64,000 nt of DNA from Paulinella micropora (taxonomy: Eukaryota; Cercozoa; Imbricatea; Euglyphida). The position numbers and the translations under genes are program-made. Shown piece after piece: positions 12,984 to 24,567 of this stretch. The stretch spans positions 1,014,639 through 1,078,638 of the forward strand of contig BJOX01000062.1 in assembly GCA_009731375.1 (NCBI GenBank), in the 5' to 3' direction. The notes beneath the pieces were generated by a model. It ran no database searches and was not told the origin of the DNA. It saw only the letters and a program-made list of their open reading frames with translations. Numbering within the stretch: the first letter of the stretch is position 1; each line of letters opens with the position of its first letter.

Positions 12984-15900
12984 AGTAACGCGTGGTCATT
13001 TCGCAACTCAGTGCAACGAACAAGCATGTGGAGCGTTTCGTGTTCAACTTAGCGGTGCATTTGAAAGTTGTCATCCGATGATCATGAGAGCTTTTCTGAT
13101 TAGCCATGAACCAGTTCGGGGCACAATCTTTGGCTGAGAACGAATTACTTCCTTCCTTCCTTCCTTCTTTCCTTCTTTCCCTCCCTCCCTCCCTCCCTTC
13201 CTTCCTTCCTTCCTTCCTTCCTTCCCTCCTTCCTTCCTTCCCTCCTTCCTTCCCTCCCTCCCTCCCTCCCTCCCCTCCCCCCCTTCCCCTCCCTCCCTAC
13301 TCGACGTCATAGCTTAGCAGCTAACAAGCCAGAAGCCCTTGTGATGATTATGGATGTCTGCATGAGGAGCACTAGGATATAAGAAATATGCTGAGAAAGA
13401 TACTTGGTTTTTTTGTCTTCGAATGCAGGTTTTACAACAACGAGACTGGCGCTACTGCCTGTTTGCCCTGTGGCGCAGGCCTCACAACGTTTACTAATGG
13501 GTCATTTACCTGCGTGGCGGCTACTGACGTCCAGCTAGACCCAGTCGCAGCATGCAGCCAGAACCGTAACAAGCCCTTAGTAATTGCAGTTTTGCAAGAT
13601 GGTGATGCTGAGAACGCTCGCGCCCGTTGGTTCCCAACCTTCGAAGCTGTATTGAACGTTTATCTCAACCGCTTCGAGTGTTCGATCGTGATGAAAATTA
13701 TGCTGAGAAAAGACCTGTTCGAATCAGTTGCTAACAAAACCGTTGATTTCGTGTTTATGGATCCTGGTGTATATATCATTCTCGAGTATAAGTACGGCCT
13801 TTCTGCCATCGCCAACGTTGTACTAAAATATGCAGGCGTCATCTCAACGACTGAAGGTATCACCAACTCTTTGCACCATTGTCGAAACCTCCTGCCATTG
13901 TTTCGTAGGTGGTGCGATCTTTCGAAAGGAAGAAGAAAACCTGGACCTGGACACTTTGGTTGATGTGAAGGAAGCTGGCCGCGATTTGACGCTTTGTGCC
14001 GTTCGCAACGACTCCTTCTTTGGTTACACTATTCAGATGTATGAGTTTTTCAAGCAAAGGTTGGATATCAATCAAATGTTCACTCAAATTATCTTCACGG
14101 GAGGCCATCAAGAAGTGGTGAGTCGGGTGGCTGCAGGCGACTGTGACGTGGGAATGGCGCAATCCTCCAGCCTGGACCCGACTGGCTTCGCTCTTATCAA
14201 TGAAATCACTTCAAACAAGATCATTCGCGCCTCGACACCCTTTCACAAATCATGGCCATTGGCAGTGATGCCTCACCTCTCGGTCGAAATCAGCCAACTA
14301 GTTATGGACACTCTATATGCTACTTCGTACGACGATATACATGCTGCAATCGGCGGATATGCAGGTTTTGTGCGAGCCCAGACTTTTGAGGCAGAAGCCA
14401 ACGTGATGTACGACTTAAACAAAGTTGACCCAAGCCTTGGGCTGTGCAGACCTGGCTCCTCTCGCAACTGGACGGCCCCGCTTCAGCCCTGTCAGAAATG
14501 CTCACTGGGTCGTTCGAAAGACGATGGCTGGGACCCCGACCGATTTGGTGACGAGCTCTGCCACGCATGCGAGCCGGGAAGCTACGGCGATGAGATTGGT
14601 TTGGCCTACTGTAAGCGATGTCCGGAGGGCAAGATCACGTACATGTATGGAGAAGCAGAATGTCAAGACTCCGGAATGACAGCTGTTTACCAGCCGATCG
14701 CAGAGTGTGCGAATAAAACCTTTGTGGTGGCTGTGCTGAAGGACGTCAGCACAGAGAAAACGATGGCGCAATGGCAACCGACATTCGAGGTTGTGCTGAA
14801 CCGCTACTTCAACCGCTACGAGTGTTACTTCGAGATGGTGGCTATGGACTGGGACGAACTGAACGAAGCGTTTGACAGTCATCATGACACGAGTCATGAC
14901 GTTGTCGATTTCGTTTTCTCGGACCCTGGCATCTTTGTTTTGCACCAGCTCCACGCAGACCTAACGGCAGTCGCGTCCGTGTTTCGGCTGCGGAACGGAT
15001 TCGCCAGCCCGTTCCGTGCAGGAGTCATCATTCGCCACTCCGGACGCAACACCGATCTCGTAACGCTTCAGAACGTGGCAAGTGCTGGTGCGGCGCGAAG
15101 TCTGTCTGCTTGTCCAGTGCACGAAGAGTCCTTTGAGGGCTGGCACGCTCAGTGGTTCGAGTTTTTCAAAGCCAAGCTGGATGTCAAGAAGATCTTCAAG
15201 AACATCACCTTCACTGGCAGCCACGAAAAAACCGCCCGCCTGGTCGCGATCGGAGAATGCGATGTAGGGTTTGTGAGCTCGAACACGCTGGAAACGCTAG
15301 CGGAGGAGGATGTGTGGGAGATAGAGACGTATTTTGTTATCAACCGCATATCACACGCACAGAACGGATTCATTTCGTTGGCGTCGACTGTCCTGTATCC
15401 TGACTGGGTGCTGTCCCGTTTTCCTGATAGCGTCAGTGACCAATTTCTGAAGCTGTTCGAAGCGCCCTTGTTGTCTATGCAGTTGACGGATCCCTCAGCA
15501 ATCGCAGGTTCGTACGCTGGCTTCACGCTACCGCATGACTATAGCGCTGTTGCTCAAGTTCGGTACGAGTTGGATCTGATGGATCCCGAACTTGGTCTAT
15601 GCCCGCCTGGCTCCTCTCGCAACTGGACGGCCCCGCTTCAGCCCTGTCAGAAATGCTCACTGGGTCGTTCGAAAGACGATGGCTGGGACCCCGACCGATT
15701 TGGTGACGAGCTCTGCCACGCATGCGAGCCGGGAAGCTACGGCGATGAGATTGGTTTGGCCTACTGCAAGCGATGTCCGGAGGGCAAGATCTCGTATGTT
15801 TACGGGTCTAAAGAATGCATCTCCAGCAACGATGTATTTCGCTTCACCCAGATTGAAGAGTGTAAAGCGTTTCCGGACAAAACCTTAACTGTGGCCGTGC

Positions 15901-16662
15901 TGAAGGAGGTCAGCACAGAGCAGACGATGACGCTATGGCAACCTACCTTCGAGGTTGTGCTGAACCGCTACTTCAACCGCTATGGTTGTTATTTCAAGAT
16001 GGTGGCTCTGGACTGGCAGGACCTAGATGCTGCGCTGCAAAATGGAATCGTCGATGTCTTTTTCTCGGACCCTGGCCTAATCGTTGAATATCGCCGCAAG
16101 TATAACGCAAGTGCAGTGGCGTCCGTGCTTCGATTTTTCAATGGGTTCCTTTATTCCTCCAGTGCAGGAGTAATCTTTCGCCACTCCCAACGCAACACCG
16201 ACCTTGTTACGTTGGAAGATGTAGCACGTGCCGGTGCAGTGAGAAATTTATCTGCCTGTCCAGTCCACAATAAGTCCTTTGACGGCTGGCATGCTCAGTG
16301 GTACGAGTTTTTCAAAGCTGGACTGGACGTCAAGGAGATCTTCAAGAGCATCACCTTTACCAACAACCATGAAGAAACGGCCCATCTGGTAGCGACTGGG
16401 GCATGCGATGTAGGGCTTGTGAGCTCGACTACGCTGGAACACCTAGCTTCGGCAGATATATGGGAGATCGAAAGCTTTGCTGTCATCAATCGCAAGATTC
16501 ACCCTGGATATATTGCGTTAGCGTCCACAGACCTGTACCCACAATGGGAGCTTGCTGTGCTACCGCACGTTCACCGAGCCATCGCGGAAGGCTTGGATGT
16601 GCCCTTGCGTTCTTTGCAAGAATCGGACTATGCCTCAGTCATTGGTATCTATCTATCTATCC

Positions 16663-16709
<47 letters not shown>

Positions 16710-19532
16710 CATCTATCCATCTATCTATCTATATATCTATCTATCTATCCATACTTACTACTTCTTACTACTTACTTAGGTAAGCACTCTGGGTTTACTG
16801 CAGCAGCCGACGAGACAAACGTGTCCCTAGTTCGCTTCCAACTTGGCATTGAGCCTTTGCAGAGCTGTGGGGCCGGCGCGTACCGAGACCTGGCAGCCCA
16901 TCTCAATCCCTGCTTTCCTTGCCCAGCAGGTTCCGCGAGTGAGCTGGGGCTGGGCAACTGCTCCCTATGTCCTGTGGGGTATGTCGCGCCTGCGGCCGGT
17001 AGCGCAGCCTGTATCCAATGTCCTTTCGGTTCTCTGACGTCGGCGGCTGGGTCCACAAGCTGCGTGCAGTGGGAAGTCGACATGGAGATGAACCGGGTGG
17101 TGCAGATCGTAGTGTGGGTGCTCATGGCTGGTGTGACTTTGTTTTGCGTGGTCATACTGTATTTTGTGGTGGTTTACCGCGCGTCCAAGCTGATGAAGGC
17201 GTCGTCCGCTGTCTTCAATGTGGTGATCGTGACTGCCGCCACGGTGGTGTGCGCCTCTACCTTACTCTTCACTTTTCTACCGGAAAACAACGCTCTTTGC
17301 AGCTTGCGCTGGTGGATCCCCTGCCTGTTTGCCTCCACCGTGTTTGGCACTCTCTTCAGCAAGACGTACCGACTGTTCAAAATCTTTCAGATCTACGAGC
17401 AGAAGCAGAAAATTCCGCAGGCCATACGATTCAAGGACGTGAAGGTGGCATCTATGGTCGCGTCGTTCGTTGGCGCCACTGCCATGATGCTTCTTATATT
17501 CTTTCTCACGGATTTTCCGGGCTTCCGCAAAGTCTACCTGCAGTCGGACAATTTGCCTTACTATACCGTCGTAAAAGTGTGTTACGTCAGCAAGGTGTTC
17601 ACACCACTGATCTTCACGCTCTACACGATTCTCCTAATGTCGCAAAGCATTCTGGCCTGGCGTGTCCGAAATCTTCCTACCATTTTCAACGAGTCTCGCC
17701 TCATCGCCTGGCTGCTCTACAACACCATCTTTGTGAGCTTGGTTGCCTTGATGGTGGACTTCCAATTAGATGTCGATCAGCCGAGTACCAAAATGGCGGT
17801 GCGTGCATTGGCCCTTCTGATTGGTGCCGCCACACCTGTCATGGTGCTGTATGTGCCTAAAGTATTTGCGATTTGGAGAGACCAGCAGAATGATTCCAAG
17901 TACTCTTCCAAAGACAGCCATACGAAATCGGCTACTCAAACCGGGGGCCAGAATATGAATATGTCCAGTGCAGGCTCATATGGCGTTCCCAAGAACCAGG
18001 CCTACGGCACCAAAAGCAATCGCAGCCACCAGAGCGCTTTGTCTAATATGAGCGGTCATAGCGATGTTGATGAGTCAGTTCTCAACGACGACATCGAGCT
18101 CATGCCTTCCGACGCCTTAGCCGGGGACGAGGACTACTTCTATAACGCCCCGCTTGAGTTTCACCTTGCTCACACCGACGGTGGCATCCAGAGTCCTTCT
18201 GTGGCGGCCTTCCCTGTTAATGGCGATGCTACAATAGAGCCGCAGCAAAATGCAGACGCTGTGTCGGTGGTCAAAGGCCCTAGTAGTAGGGAGCCACAAG
18301 GTTCTATAACGAAACCGACAGGTGCAGTGGAGGTCGGGCCCAGGATTTCTAGAAAAGGTTCTAAACTGTACATTACGGATGGTGAGCCCAGGATTGGTAG
18401 AAAAGGTTCTAAACCCAACGTCATGGAAGGCGAGCCCAGGGTTGGTAGAAAAGGTTCTAAACCCAACATCACGGAAGGCGAGCCCAGGTTGGCTACAAGA
18501 GGTTCTGGACGCAAAGTAGAGCCCATAGGCGTTGAAAGGGGCCCACAGATGGTTGAAAAGGGCTCACCATCGAAATCGAGCGACGGCGTGGAAATCGTTG
18601 ATTTTCCAACATCAACACGGATACCGCGATCCAATTCTCATGATGACCCTCATGTTCCCAAAGCAACCAAGACAGGGGGATCCCCGTCTCATGATGAAGG
18701 AATTCCCCGATTGGCTAAGGATCCTCATGACGACCCTCATGTTCCCAAAGCAACCAAGACAGGGGGATCCCCGTCTCATGATGAAGGAATTCCCCGATTG
18801 GCTAAGGATTCTCATGATGACCCTCATGTTCCCAAAGCAACCAAGACAGGGGGATCCCCGTCTCATGATGAAGGAATTCCCCGATTGTCTAAGGATTCCA
18901 AACCCAACTCGATTAAGACTAGCCCAACAAGTGTTCCCGACCATACAGTCCAATTCGATGGAGTATCCGCCCTTACCATTGATTACAGGTCCCGATCTTC
19001 TAGCACGGGGAGTATCGGTAATGCGTCCGTCACGAACAGCCCATTCTTGGGAATCAGGGATGTAGGAAACAAAATGTATAATGCAAGGAACAAATCCAGG
19101 TCTCTTAGCCAAGAAAAGCAGACATCGTTCACCGCTAGCCCCATTTTGTACCAAAAACGCTTGAAGGGGAAAATGAAATTCACTCCCACGGATAGTCCTA
19201 AAGCGGGACTATCCGTGGGCCCATCTCCTTTGCTGCTATCGAAGACCCTGGATCACTCTGGTGGTGCCGACCAGAAGGCGCAGCAGGTTGCGACGTTTCT
19301 CCCCCTTCCCAAGGCCTCCAAACGGTTTTCATTTCCCAACAGAGTAGTGCCTCAGACCTTTCAGTCTGAGACAGCGCGTTCGCACCCCTCGCTCCCCCCC
19401 CTGAGCCAGCAACAAGGCTCTGAGGAGTCCATCGATACGAGTGATCGGATAAAAATGCTCCAACTCGCCGAGGGAGAAGGCCCTGGCGCTGAAGACATCT
19501 TGGACGATAATGACGACATCACAGTCGTCTGA
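5423..19532 (+). CDS. Class C-like 7TM receptor with four PhnD-like binding modules, 10 exons
   Basis: Exons: 5423-5815, 10022-10090, 10245-10526, 10836-10932, 11484-11524, 12193-12275, 12541-12612, 13429-13856, 13909-16644, 16780-19532. All junctions are GT-AG, all phases match, and the total is 6954 nt (2317 residues plus TGA). A signal peptide ([15 protein letters not shown]) is followed by four extracellular modules at about residues 30-310, 393-660, 756-1040 and 1145-1425. Each has the periplasmic phosphonate-binding (PhnD) pattern, e.g. [17 protein letters not shown] and [20 protein letters not shown]. Cysteine-rich, ephrin-receptor-like linkers follow each module. Seven helices lie at about 1505-1760, with class C signatures KTYRLFKIF and VPKVFAIW, as in GABA-B-like receptors. 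The roughly 557-residue tail carries two tandem repeat families and many RKGS sites. Likely a plasma-membrane sensor; the ligand is unknown. Splicing is inferred from sequence only. Confidence 0.85.
5935..7016. repeat. CTT and ATT arrays in intron 1
   Basis: CTT/GTC trinucleotides (5945-6040) are followed by three ATT arrays (about 6199-6316, 6647-6750 and 6960-7015). Short unclassified unique pieces lie between them, at 6330-6640 and 6750-6960. All of this is inside receptor intron 1 (5816-10021). Confidence 0.9.
7028..7790 (-). mobile_element. LINE 3'-end fragment, antisense in intron 1
   Basis: A minus-strand open frame begins with [18 protein letters not shown], which resembles the C-terminal H...CP...R segment after the RT of non-LTR retrotransposons. 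It continues for about 240 residues of low-complexity acidic and Ser/Pro-rich sequence. It ends against ATT arrays on both sides. The LINE assignment rests on this one motif and could be wrong; alternatively it is an unknown intronic ORF. Confidence 0.4.
7779..8156. repeat. ATA and GA tracts in intron 1
   Basis: ATA/ATC trinucleotides (7779-7840) and GA tracts (7848-7890, 8110-8156) flank about 220 bp of unique sequence without recognisable content. Confidence 0.85.
8158..9520 (-). mobile_element. Frameshifted LINE reverse transcriptase, antisense in intron 1
   Basis: The minus strand encodes non-LTR RT blocks in order: [20 protein letters not shown] (9405-9520), motif [13 protein letters not shown], motif [19 protein letters not shown] and motif [10 protein letters not shown] near 8986. 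A C-terminal tail containing HSHNTRRS (8158-8427) is typical of jockey/CR1-type elements. The frame breaks near 9410, near 9005 and before 8430, so the copy is inactive. No endonuclease is visible: the upstream side ends in a CTT array. The element sits antisense inside receptor intron 1. Confidence 0.85.
9535..10009. repeat. CTT, CTTT and GTT arrays at the end of intron 1
   Basis: A near-continuous pyrimidine tract of CTT, CCTT and CTTT units (9535-9970) is followed by GTT repeats to 10009. The tract runs directly into the exon 2 acceptor at 10019-10021, so it may serve as an oversized polypyrimidine tract. Confidence 0.9.
11681..12412. repeat. Tetranucleotide arrays in receptor introns 5 and 6
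   Basis: GATA (11681-11737), GTAG (12029-12145) and ATCT/ATCG (12277-12410) arrays. They lie around exon 6 (12193-12275). The last array begins at the exon 6 donor itself. Confidence 0.9.
12617..13302. repeat. GATA/GATG and CCTT arrays in receptor intron 7
   Basis: GATA, GATG, GA and GAAA units (12617-12982) start four bases after the exon 7 donor. A CCTT/CCCT pyrimidine array follows at 13148-13300. Confidence 0.9.
14451..14636 (+). repeat. Cysteine-rich linker segment, copy 1 of a 186 bp duplicate
   Basis: Encodes the linker after the second binding module (starting [17 protein letters not shown]). It matches 15606-15791 at 185 of 186 bases; the one difference is a synonymous TGT/TGC Cys codon. 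Confidence 0.95.
15606..15791 (+). repeat. Cysteine-rich linker segment, copy 2 of a 186 bp duplicate
   Basis: Encodes the linker after the third binding module. It is nearly identical to 14451-14636, while the adjoining modules have diverged clearly. Confidence 0.95.
16645..16779 (+). repeat. Microsatellite intron 9, open in frame
   Basis: A 135 nt intron made almost wholly of ATCT/ATCC units. The donor GTATCT is the first unit; the acceptor CTTACTTAG follows a short TACT stretch. Splicing restores module 4 (SVIG joined to KHSGF), matching its sister modules. Its length is 45 codons and it has no stop in the receptor frame. Confidence 0.85.
18336..18495 (+). repeat. 48 bp tandem repeat in the receptor tail
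   Basis: Three to four copies of a 16-residue unit of the type [16 protein letters not shown]. Each carries an RKGS basophilic-kinase-like site. They lie in the cytoplasmic tail. Confidence 0.9.
18637..18897 (+). repeat. 87 bp tandem repeat in the receptor tail
   Basis: Three nearly identical 29-residue units containing [20 protein letters not shown]. Few base differences between copies indicate recent expansion. Confidence 0.95.
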
Positions 19533-20970
19533 GGGGCTTTGTATGTGTGAGCTACGACAACTCCAAGCTTATTATGTCAAGATGATCGTCCCAAGTTTCG
19601 AAGGTGGTTTCGGAGTGGCCTTGACGCTAATCATGGCTGCTTCTACCTATTTCTACTTCTGCTACCACTACTTCTGTAGTACTACTACCACTTAGTAGTA
19701 GTAGTAGTAGTAGTAGTAATATTGGTGGTGGTGTAGTACTAATAGTATAGCAGTATACATAATTGTCAGGATGTCCCAAGTTCCTTGTCCGCCTGCCAAT
19801 CATTCTCAAGAAGCAATCTTTTTACAGGTCATGAAGTTGCTATATATGTCAGTCGCAGCCACAGAGACATCCGACATGAAAAGCTATCAACAACTTGGCG
19901 CTAAGCCTTCCGGAGGCTTGGCAGTCGCCGAACGTAGTGATTGTCTCATTCTTCTATCTTACAGTTTCAGTTGACAGACACTAGTTATGTATCAAACTCA
20001 TCAGAAGTAAAGTTGTTGTTCCGTTGTATCCTTCTTGTATATCTATTTTATGTCATATATTTTTCCTCTCTCCTTCCTCCCCGCTGCTCTCCTCTAATCG
20101 TTTTGACTGAGTAGGACCTGTTCCAAAACAGAGCAATTAGAAACGAAAATACCTACTACATGGCACTCTCCACACAAGTTTTCCAAGCGTACTTTACTTT
20201 TTAACTTGAAGATTAAAGAAGGTCGACCGTATCCACTGAAATCTTCATGCTTGAACGGAATCCTACTTTTCCGTATTACTTGGCAAGTCTCTCCAACTGG
20301 CCGCTCCAGTCTCTCAGGGCGAGTACAGCATTTCTTCGCAATGAAGCCAGGGGAGGACGGTGGAGAATGCACAGCACGTAGCGCTTAAAAACACCACTTG
20401 CTGCACGTCACAAATAACAGTGAGAATGTTCATTGAATAAGAACGAAACTAACTGAGAAACTAATTAATCTAGTAACAAAATCGCACTACCACACTTACT
20501 GCAATGTTACACAATTTAAACAACTTAAACTAACTTATTTCTATCTTTCCCAGTCATTTTCCCGTCCCAGGTAAGCACTGGACAATTTCCTTTTTACTTT
20601 GATAATTTCCTATTTCACCTATATCAACTTGTAATTTTCTCTCACTTGCCGTGCTACTTATCCTTCCACTCTAACTCAACCACATCCGTTACAGCAAAAC
20701 CAAAAGCAATTCCATACAGTAGTAGACTTCCCTGTCATAATCATCGTCGTGAGAACAGCTCCAAAGCCCTTTACGCTCCCTGCACTTATCCTTACTCTTG
20801 CACTCTCCGTATAAACGAAATCTAGTACTTTTACTGCAAAGGGGTGAGCACTGTCACTCGTGGTCTGGTAAACCACTGTTATGAAAGAACTATTCTTGAA
20901 AGTTAAATCTGCATCCTTGCCCTACTTAGTGTTCGGGGTTCGACACGTCTGATCAACCAGACTGCTTACG
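19533..20970. other. Receptor 3' flank and dispersed-repeat sequence
   Basis: Contains inverted TAC/GTA trinucleotide runs near 19670-19720, then non-coding sequence. Segments at 20335-20420 and 20830-20880 recur in related form near 41760-41850 and 53660-53710. This suggests terminal or untranslated parts of a repeat family that continues into the ORF at 20971. No gene is supported. Confidence 0.5.
20335..20420. repeat. Dispersed repeat, copy 1
   Basis: Shares GCACAGCACGTAG and GCGCTTAAAAACACCACT with 41766-41850, in the same order with small indels. Confidence 0.75.
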
Positions 20971-23326
20971 ATGAGCAACCATCGCAGCAACAAGCACTCT
21001 CGCTCTGACAACAACTCCAGAAGCTATGGTTACGAAATTTCTGAGCAGCGACGTCGTGGCGTGAATCGCGAAAGAAGCAGATCCACTTCTCCGCACCACA
21101 GAAGAATGTCAAGTCCCCCTCACAACACATACCAACAACGGTCCAGCCAACGAGACGACAGGAGACATAATACGGTACCAGCAACGTTCCCATTTATGCA
21201 AGCAACAGTCCTTGTCCCCACAAATGTCCAGACTGTACCAACCAGACGAAGACAGAAAACGCACTCGTGATGGAGAACAACGCAACCGACAGCAGTCAGT
21301 CTCACAACCGAGCTCAAAACTAAGCCACGACTACAACCCTAGTCGTTCACCACGAAGAAGCAATCAGACACAATCTCGCTCTCGTTCAGCATCCACAGCG
21401 GCAGCAGCCCCAAAGCAACAGGATTATGATACCTCACACTCACTCCCCAATCCCTACCGAAAGAGCATGGACCGTATCTGGGCAGAAAGAGAAAAGGACA
21501 GACATCAACAGCAACAGCAGCAACGACAACAACGAGGACAGAATAAACAACAAGCTGTCCCACTGCACTTTGATCGAATGGTCACCCTGGATGTCGTCAC
21601 ACTACTCTCCTTATGCAATTCACGAATGGACAAACAACTCAATGGAAACATAACATACTCTCACGGAGCCAAAAGCTTGAACTAGAAGCAGACAATGGTA
21701 AAAAACCAAGAGATGAGGAACGTATCAACACATGGCTACAAACTCCTACATCAAGGATGAAACCTAGCACTCCACTCCTTATTCCCTTCTACGGTGGACC
21801 ACATCGTATCTTTATCTAAACTCTCCTTGCACAGGTAAAAGACAACTCGCCCAACAAAAGAACACGAGCTTCCCTAAACAAAGCCATGATTGAAGCAGCC
21901 AGAAGTGGCTATGTAAAGTCACCAGAAGGCACTGCAAATCAATGCATTTCATTCGAAGGTCTAATCCACTTTCTTACTAAGAACTGATACTGGTCCTGGA
22001 AGTTAGTGGCACACCTATATGATCGTCTGCAGATTGTTCATACCTCTTTTGATCGTGAATGGTACTCAGCCAAAGGAAGCCCTATCTGCAAATGAAATCA
22101 GGAGTCACTCTTTCTTCTCCAAGATCTCCAGCCTCTGGTTTGAGACCCTCAAGAAATCGGTGGAACAGTAACTCCATCATTGGAGAATGGGAGGCCCACT
22201 CAACGAATGCCTAGCCAAAGCACTTCTTTCTATGCTATCCTATATTGAATCTCACTACGACGATGCTGGCTGTATCGTAAAGGACTATCGCTAAATACCT
22301 GCCAAGCCCCAGGCGCAACGTGTAATACAATCAGATAGTACATCTGATCAGCCAACAGCACTAGACAGAGAACCTGCTCCAATTATACTGAAACGCAAGG
22401 GTCGAACTACTCCCTCCAATTTGGTGAAGCCCGTCAAGAGGAGCAAAGCAGATCCAATCGACGCGACGACTGAAGGAGAATCTGGCCTTGATGATGCACC
22501 TACCGCCACTGAAAGCAAGGATACACAACCAACGAAGGTTACCGACTTGACGGAACAAGAGTCTCAAACTATTAGTTCATCGAGGTCACTACAACAAGAA
22601 AAACAAAATCTGCCTAGCCATGCTTTCCTTACAAGCAGCCCTACCCACAGAGCCAAAACAAGCAATTTTCCTTTGCCTTTGATTTATAGCTCTCGCTCCG
22701 GATCCCCTATCCTACCAGCTTCGCAACCACCTCCCGTGGCAACGACAGGTAAGGAAGCGACACAAGATGAACGCAGTAGCTCGGGGATACAAGAGGAAGA
22801 CGATGAGGGTGATCAACCGGCTGTCCCCCCTTTCCACCTTCGCAATGCCCACTCTATACTTTACCCACGAAAACCCCTGCCCCTAACTAAGATCTCAGCT
22901 TACTATACCTCTAGTGACCCTGCTGATGATGATGACCCAGAAGAACTAGCAGATGATGCAAACCTATTCCGTTCCCTAGGCTTTGACCGGAGGCCTGAGC
23001 ACCTCCGCCTCACTGAATCTTGGAAACAAGCACATCAACAAGCTAGGTCTATACCCAACCCAATTGACTTCACCAACCTACCCATGCCCCAAACTATAGC
23101 TCGACGACAAGTCAACGCAGCATTCTCGACCTCAAACCCAACAAGCTCGTCGTCATCGTCATCGTCGTCGTCTTCAGTGCCCTTGCAAACCGCTGCAAAC
23201 GCAACACAAGGCGACCAACTGTTCACCTTCCAGCTTGACAACAACAATCACCAAGCACTACTTACACTTCTATCCAAAATCCCAGCAATCACCTACCTAA
23301 CCAGGCTAAAGCAGCAACAAAAGTAG
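20971..23326 (+). pseudogene. Decayed gag/ORF1-like sequence
   Basis: Three overlapping frames (20971-21270, 21212-21685, 22421-23326) encode Arg/Ser-, Gln- and Ser/Pro-rich hydrophilic protein. The stretch between them reads as protein with several stops, e.g. SLNKAMIEAARSGYVKSP followed by stops near 21985. The style is that of a nucleic-acid-binding gag or ORF1 of a retroelement, but no CCHC knuckle, protease or RT is seen. The dispersed repeats upstream support a mobile-element origin. Family unknown. Confidence 0.45.
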
Positions 23327-23411
23327 CACAACCTAGCACTGGAGCTAGCAACGACCCCCCAGCCGTCAACACAACCAATCCCAATCCCGTAGGACCCACT
23401 ACAACGCCTGT

Positions 23412-24212
<801 letters not shown>

Positions 24213-24550
24213 CGTTGGTAGGATAACTACGTTTACTGTTAGTAATTGCTTTGTGACTGGTAAGTAATTTATTCGTATAGTCGAATGACCGTATAGTTCT
24301 AGTCAATAATGGTAACGGACGCAACGGTCTATATTGGCATTTCAGGATTGGACAATAACCATGGTGTAATAATTACAGTCGTGCGGAATTTATTTCTGTT
24401 TCGTTATTACCTTTGAGGTTGTCAGTTCTGCTATCTACTGGCGAATTAAAGTGTCGATTGGCATCGTGGCTTCTAACGGAGTCCCTCATCAGCAAACCGG
24501 AGTGTAAAGGTATTAGGTCCGTGAGTGACAGGGTAATTACCTAATCAACG
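24213..24550 (+). repeat. Copia 5' LTR
   Basis: 338 bp, starting CGTTG and ending CAACG (perfect 5 bp inverted termini). It differs from the right LTR by scattered substitutions and small indels, roughly 95-96% identical by eye. Confidence 0.9.
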
Positions 24551-24567
24551 GTTATGAGCCGCTGGGG
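24551..24567 (+). promoter_or_regulatory. Primer binding site for a half tRNA-Met
   Basis: GTTATGAGCCGCTGGG directly abuts the LTR. Its reverse complement reads as a tRNA anticodon arm: stem AGCGG, seven-base loop CUCAUAA with CAU anticodon, then C39. This is the arrangement used by Drosophila copia, which primes from a tRNA-iMet fragment cut at position 39, not from the CCA end. Confidence 0.75.

Noticed and set aside
17018-17860. 280-codon + strand frame overlapping the 7TM exon
   Set aside because: A shadow of the receptor coding sequence in another frame.
13830-19532. Receptor taken as one uninterrupted frame starting at 13830
   Set aside because: The first part reads through intron 13857-13908 in a way that loses homology between modules, and reads the ATCT intron 16645-16779 as protein; spliced exons restore matching modules.
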